Assembly (NCBI GenBank): GCA_021442845.1
Contig: JABUSD010000070.1
Coordinates: forward strand, 1 to 9,838
DNA length: 9,838 bases
Reading direction: 5' to 3'
Source: Holdemanella sp.
GTDB lineage: Bacteria; Bacillota_I; Bacilli_A; Erysipelotrichales; Erysipelotrichaceae
Positions within the stretch are counted from its first letter, which is position 1. Each line of letters opens with the position of its first letter. The notes below the pieces were generated by a model. The model had not been told where the DNA came from and did no database searches. It saw nothing but the letters and a program-made list of their open reading frames with translations. Shown piece by piece: positions 6,896 through 9,838 of this stretch. The position numbers and the translations under genes were made by a program.

Positions 6896-7045
6896 ATGAG
6901 AGATAGAATCACATTTAAGTGTTCAGTTTGTGGTGAAGAAAACTACATCGGAACTAGAAATAAAAAGAAACACCCAGAAAAAATGTTAATTCAAAAATAC
7001 TGCCCACGTTGTAATCAAAAGACTCAACACAAGGAGAAAAAATAA
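6896..7045 (+). CDS. rpmG: 50S ribosomal protein L33
   Basis: This 49-residue gene encodes bacterial L33 of the large ribosomal subunit, near the E site. The protein begins MRDRITFKCSVCGEENYI, continues through the family's basic NKKKHPEK segment, and ends in KYCPRCNQKTQHKEKK. Cys9/Cys12 and Cys36/Cys39 form the zinc-binding (C+) version of the family. A consensus GAGGAGG ribosome site at 6882-6888 sits 7 nt before the ATG. The gene has its own promoter and terminator, so it is probably expressed alone and at a high level. Firmicutes often keep several L33 copies, including Cys-free ones induced under zinc limitation; other copies cannot be judged from this window. Confidence 0.95.
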   Translation: MRDRITFKCSVCGEENYIGTRNKKKHPEKMLIQKYCPRCNQKTQHKEKK

Positions 7046-7046
7046 G

Positions 7047-7069
7047 AAAGACCGACTATGGTCTTTTTT
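7047..7069 (+). terminator. Rho-independent terminator of rpmG
   Basis: AAAGACC (7047-7053) pairs with GGTCTTT (7060-7066) around a 6-nt loop, with T residues to 7069. It starts 2 bp after the rpmG stop codon. The stem is short, so some read-through into the next gene is plausible. Confidence 0.8.
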
Positions 7070-7080
7070 AGTTTCAGATT

Positions 7081-7677
7081 ATGGAAGTTACATATTTTCC
7101 CTTAGGGCCTATCCAGGCAAACTGTTATATCCTGAAAGAGAATGGGCATGCTCTTATTATTGATCCAGGATATCGTTTTGACGCTGATAAGGAATTTGAA
7201 AATTACATTGTGGATGGTATTCTTTTAACGCATTGTCATTTTGATCATATTGGTGGTGTTGATTTTCTAGTAAAAAAGTATAATTGTCCTGTATATATTC
7301 ATGAAATTGAAAAGGATAATTTAAAAGATCCTGCATTAAATGGTTCTTCTAACTTTGGTATGTATTCAAAACAGATAAGTGAAATTACCCCTATTCAGGA
7401 AGGCTTTTTGCAGGTGGGAAACTTTTCCATTGAAGTCATTCACTGTCCAGGTCATTCCAAAGGATCTTGTGTCTTTAAGATTGAAGATGCTTTATTTACA
7501 GGGGATGTCTTATTTAAGGAATCCATTGGTAGAACGGATTTAATGGGTGGTTCTTATAAGGAAATGGAACAGTCTTTATTAAAGTTTAAGCAGATGGATA
7601 AAAACTATTTGGTTTTTCCAGGACATGGACCTTATACCACATTGGAAGAAGAATTGAAATACAATCCTTATCTTTAA
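7081..7677 (+). CDS. Metallo-beta-lactamase-fold hydrolase, YqgX / glyoxalase-II-like
   Basis: This 198-residue cytoplasmic protein has the full dinuclear metal site of the fold: THCHFDH with His51, His53, Asp55 and His56, then His125 in CPGHSKGS, Asp142 in FTGDVLF, and His182 in PGHG. The start MEVTYFPLGPIQANCYIL is typical of the short YqgX-type subgroup, which is related to hydroxyacylglutathione hydrolase but lacks its C-terminal substrate domain. The likely chemistry is thioester or ester hydrolysis; the true substrate is unknown. No Shine-Dalgarno site precedes the ATG and I see no clear promoter in the 35 bp after rpmG, so it may depend on read-through past the rpmG terminator or on leaderless translation. 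A bidirectional terminator follows the stop codon. Confidence 0.9.
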   Translation: MEVTYFPLGPIQANCYILKENGHALIIDPGYRFDADKEFENYIVDGILLTHCHFDHIGGVDFLVKKYNCPVYIHEIEKDNLKDPALNGSSNFGMYSKQISEITPIQEGFLQVGNFSIEVIHCPGHSKGSCVFKIEDALFTGDVLFKESIGRTDLMGGSYKEMEQSLLKFKQMDKNYLVFPGHGPYTTLEEELKYNPYL

Positions 7678-7704
7678 AAAAAACATGGATTTCCATGTTT
7701 TTTT
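7677..7704. terminator. Bidirectional terminator between convergent genes
   Basis: A7 plus CATGG (7677-7688) pairs with CCATG plus T7 (7693-7704) around a 4-base loop. Both strands end in a run of T. It serves the + strand hydrolase and the - strand operon whose last gene ends at 7711. Confidence 0.88.
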
Positions 7705-7710
7705 GTATTA

Positions 7711-8292
7711 TTAGGCATTTATATAAGTATCACAATAGGGACATTTTTCAGCATATCCCGCTGCAGCCTGAAAGGATGCACCACAGTTTGGACATTGAAT
7801 CGCAACCATATTTAATAAATCCGGTTCAATTGGTTTATTTTCCATCAGTTCCTTTTCATGATATATTCCTTCATTTCTTACAGAATGCGTATCAAAGCCC
7901 CATTTTCCATTGTATTCATAGATATCCATTGTCATTCCGATTGGATAGGTACCATCGCCTTTTGGAAAGGCTGTATTAATGATGGCTTCACGTTTTGTTC
8001 CTTTTTCATCAAAATAACGAACACGAGTATTATAGGTATAGCTATCATTGACAAGATAGGCTCTATTTTCAACATATCCATAAATCTTTCCTGTATATTT
8101 CTTTCCTTTTTCAACAATATTCTTAGCCTTCTGTATTGTTAGATAAACACTACAAATCATAGCTAAGCCTATAATCACAAAGAGAAGGGGAATCCATGCC
8201 ATGCCAATCGGTAAAAAGACAATGGTAAGAATAGTTCCCAGAATAGTAAAAAAGGATCCCATCAGCATAAGTATTTTTTGTGCAATATTCAT
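7711..8292 (-). CDS. Two-TM membrane protein with C-terminal zinc ribbon, unknown function
   Basis: This 193-residue protein has two membrane helices near the N terminus (about 8-30 and 33-54) and a central soluble beta-rich region (about 60-150). The latter recalls DUF3592-type domains, with a KYTGKIYGYVENRAY strand and a YNTRVRYFDEKGT strand. A C-terminal zinc ribbon has Cys167, Cys170, Cys184 and Cys187 in CPNCG and CPYCD knuckles. With both helices at the N terminus, the soluble part and the ribbon most likely lie on the same side of the membrane. The ribosome site AGGAGA (complement of 8301-8306) is 8 nt from the ATG. It is the second gene of an operon, 20 bp after the 166-residue gene. 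The function is not recognised; the DUF3592 resemblance is by eye only. Confidence 0.8.
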   Translation of the reverse strand: MNIAQKILMLMGSFFTILGTILTIVFLPIGMAWIPLLFVIIGLAMICSVYLTIQKAKNIVEKGKKYTGKIYGYVENRAYLVNDSYTYNTRVRYFDEKGTKREAIINTAFPKGDGTYPIGMTMDIYEYNGKWGFDTHSVRNEGIYHEKELMENKPIEPDLLNMVAIQCPNCGASFQAAAGYAEKCPYCDTYINA

Positions 8293-8312
8293 TGATTATA
8301 TCTCCTGAAAGC

Positions 8313-8813
8313 TTATTTAACAGATTTAGCCAGTTTCATTTCATCGGGTGTACCAAAAGTTCTTCGAATCATTGTTTCCGCATATCTTGTCAATAGAATC
8401 TCATCATTGATCGGAGTAAAGATGCGAATGACTCGTGTCTGATTGAACCATACGATTTTAATGGGAGCACCAAGAATTTTACTAGTTCCCCCGATTCCAA
8501 AATCGATGGATTCTTCAGATAAAGAGTTCATGGATTGAATAGAACCTGTAAGATTAAATTCATCAATCCGTTCAACAGATTCTTCATTGAATGTTTTTGT
8601 AACGCTTATAGTACCTATATTCTCAAGATCCGCATGAACCATATAATCGGCTGAATCAACAATATAGTTCCATCCATATCCTTGTGCGTTTAACAGGAAA
8701 TCATACTGATTCCATACACCTTCAATATGATGCAGATCGGCAATATAGCTCATATCATCAAGAATATCCGATTCTGTATTTTTCTTTTTTTTAAATAGAT
8801 CCATAATACCCAT
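8313..8813 (-). CDS. Hypothetical soluble protein, first gene of a two-gene operon
   Basis: I do not recognise this 166-residue protein. It starts MGIMDLFKKKKN, a short amphipathic and basic opening often seen in peripheral membrane proteins. The rest looks like one alpha/beta domain rich in beta strands, with no signal peptide, membrane helix or cysteines. The ATG at 8813 is chosen over Met4 because the AAAGGAG ribosome site (complement of 8823-8829) is 9 nt upstream of it. Its stop codon is 20 bp before the start of the two-TM zinc-ribbon protein and the gap holds only that gene's ribosome site, so the two are probably co-transcribed and may work together at the membrane. No terminator lies between them. 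Confidence 0.75.
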   Translation of the reverse strand: MGIMDLFKKKKNTESDILDDMSYIADLHHIEGVWNQYDFLLNAQGYGWNYIVDSADYMVHADLENIGTISVTKTFNEESVERIDEFNLTGSIQSMNSLSEESIDFGIGGTSKILGAPIKIVWFNQTRVIRIFTPINDEILLTRYAETMIRRTFGTPDEMKLAKSVK

Positions 8814-8925
8814 AATAGTGATCTCCTTTATCCACTTTATATAGATATTTTATCATATATTATCGATTCACTGATGAATGATACTGTTGATATAAGAAAT
8901 TATGAATGTGTTCTATTCCTATAAA

Positions 8926-8986
8926 AAGAAAAACCAAAATAAAATGTTAAGAAAAACCAAAATAAAATGTTGAGAAAAACCAAAAT
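8926..8986. repeat. 23-bp tandem direct repeat, 2.6 copies
   Basis: Two exact copies of a 23-bp unit lie at 8926-8948 and 8949-8971 (AAGAAAAACCAAAATAAAATGTT split as AAGAAAAACCAAAAT + AAAATGTT). A third partial copy follows at 8972-8986 with one change at its start (GAG for AAG). The array sits in the 241-bp gap upstream of the 8813-7711 operon and beyond the terminator of the next gene. It has no spacers. It could be a protein-binding array or the remnant of an insertion-sequence end. Confidence 0.85.
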
Positions 8987-9027
8987 GCATCAAACAATTA
9001 AGATGAAAAGAATTTTAAAATAATAAA

Positions 9028-9052
9028 AGAAAAACCTGATACAATATCAGGC
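9028..9052 (-). terminator. Terminator of the tocopherol-cyclase-like gene
   Basis: On the - strand CCTGATA pairs with TATCAGG (9035-9041 and 9045-9051, loop of 3) and is followed by T residues (complement of the A run 9030-9034 and the A-rich bases beyond it). It begins 3 bp after the stop codon at 9055-9057. The + strand side ends in CTTTT, so weak activity in the other direction is possible. Confidence 0.8.
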
Positions 9053-9054
9053 TT

Positions 9055-9838
9055 TTATACTTTATGACGGTTTTTTCTATAAGGACCTTTCGCATCATAT
9101 TCTCCATATTCACAACCGATATGACTGGCATGAATACGATCCACTAATTTATGACGATGATACAATTCTATAGTTCCAGTTCCATTTCCACCATTCCATA
9201 AGCGGGTATGACGTTTTGTACCATTTGGGGCTTCATACTGAATCTGTAACATATCATCCTTTTTACACGATACATCACTTACCATGCGGTTATGCCATGT
9301 TTTCTGTTCGACATGCCAATGGATTGTATCGGATGTTTCTTCACAGTCAAACTTTGTACGGGTAAATGTCCAGAATTTGGAGAAGTTAAATTCATATTCC
9401 TTACCTTCATACCAGAAAGCGGAAAGAAGTTTTCCTTTTAAAGAGATGAATCCAATCTTAGGGCGTCCTCCACCAATATCAAAAACGCTATCATTTAATC
9501 GTTCGCCACTGATTTCACTTACCAGGTCATTGGAAGATAACCATAGCCATGGGGTAGTGAAGTCTTTTCCCCAGTTTTTATCCGCATAGCCAAAACATGT
9601 TTCAGGTGTTACTGTATAGGATTCACCATCTAAGCGGATTGTTCCGCTATAGGCTGTTTTCATGCCTTCAGCATGCCAGAACATTTCAAAAAGCTGAAGT
9701 CTTCGCATTATATCACTTGCACCATAGCCTACATTAAATGGGATTAATTTGTTTACCGAAAGATCCCACTGCATACATCCACTATCGCTCATCCATTCTG
9801 GATGGGCTTTTGCCTCTTCAGCCCTGACACAAACAGAT
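9055..9838 (-). CDS. Tocopherol-cyclase-like family protein, 5' end outside window
   Basis: The frame stays open to the right edge, so the Met at 9792 is internal and about 260 C-terminal residues are visible. The sequence resembles the tocopherol-cyclase-like family (PF14249), found in plant and cyanobacterial enzymes and also in many anaerobic Firmicutes of unknown function. Matching features are GYADKNWGKDFTTPWLWLSS near visible residue 85, a tryptophan-rich beta-barrel pattern, and a C-terminal region ending in basic residues. Gut Firmicutes are not known to make tocopherol, so cyclase activity should not be assumed; a role with some lipid or amphipathic ligand is only a guess. No signal peptide can be judged because the start is missing. 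A terminator follows directly after the stop. Confidence 0.7.
   Translation of the reverse strand, partial: SVCVRAEEAKAHPEWMSDSGCMQWDLSVNKLIPFNVGYGASDIMRRLQLFEMFWHAEGMKTAYSGTIRLDGESYTVTPETCFGYADKNWGKDFTTPWLWLSSNDLVSEISGERLNDSVFDIGGGRPKIGFISLKGKLLSAFWYEGKEYEFNFSKFWTFTRTKFDCEETSDTIHWHVEQKTWHNRMVSDVSCKKDDMLQIQYEAPNGTKRHTRLWNGGNGTGTIELYHRHKLVDRIHASHIGCEYGEYDAKGPYRKNRHKV

Noticed and set aside
8295..8300. TATAAT on the - strand just before the 193-residue gene as its promoter
   Set aside because: It is only 2 nt from the ATG and overlaps the spacer after a good ribosome site, so it cannot yield a transcript carrying that site.
8902..8973. A 23-codon basic small ORF over the 23-bp repeat (and an 18-codon one from 8967)
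   Set aside because: There is no ribosome site, the codons are made by the low-complexity A-rich repeat, and no family resemblance is visible.
8926..8986. CRISPR array
   Set aside because: The 23-bp units are directly adjacent with no spacers between them.

Overview
This 9.8 kb stretch of low-GC chromosome most likely comes from a Gram-positive gut Firmicute. The best guess is an Erysipelotrichaceae-like organism. This rests on AT-rich codon use, AGGAGG-type ribosome sites, MEP-pathway isoprenoid synthesis, the bacillus-like neighbourhood ispG / class B PBP / rpmG / YqgX-type hydrolase, and a surface protein with choline-binding-type repeats. It is an inference from gene content; no species marker is present.

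Layout on the + strand, left side: the 3' part of a large repeat-rich cell-wall-binding surface protein (open at the left edge) ends at a strong terminator. It is followed by an AEC-family permease and a small SGNH/GDSL hydrolase. Neither of these has a Shine-Dalgarno site, and each has a -10 box 6-7 nt before its ATG, so both may be translated from leaderless mRNAs. Next comes a 179 bp intergenic region with a compact structured RNA ending in its own terminator. Its order of parts (anti-repeat-like segment, ACAATAAG, short hairpin, terminator) resembles a type II CRISPR tracrRNA, although no cas9 or array lies in the window. The same bases can also form an H-type pseudoknot. This is the most interesting item here.

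Centre: ispG lies on the - strand, convergent with the RNA, and shares with it a bidirectional hairpin that overlaps the end of ispG. It diverges from a class B penicillin-binding protein that starts at TTG. rpmG (ribosomal protein L33, 49 aa) follows with its own promoter and terminator, then a YqgX/glyoxalase-II-like metallo-hydrolase. IspG makes the precursor of undecaprenyl phosphate, the lipid carrier for the cell-wall units that the PBP crosslinks, so the centre is a housekeeping envelope/translation block.

Right side, all on the - strand: a two-gene operon of unknown function (a 166-aa soluble protein and a 193-aa two-TM protein with a C-terminal zinc ribbon). Upstream of it is an AT-rich region with a 23-bp tandem repeat, then the 3' part of a tocopherol-cyclase-like protein that runs off the right edge. 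No intergenic gap exceeds 300 bases. No tRNA, rRNA, CRISPR array or intact insertion sequence is visible.
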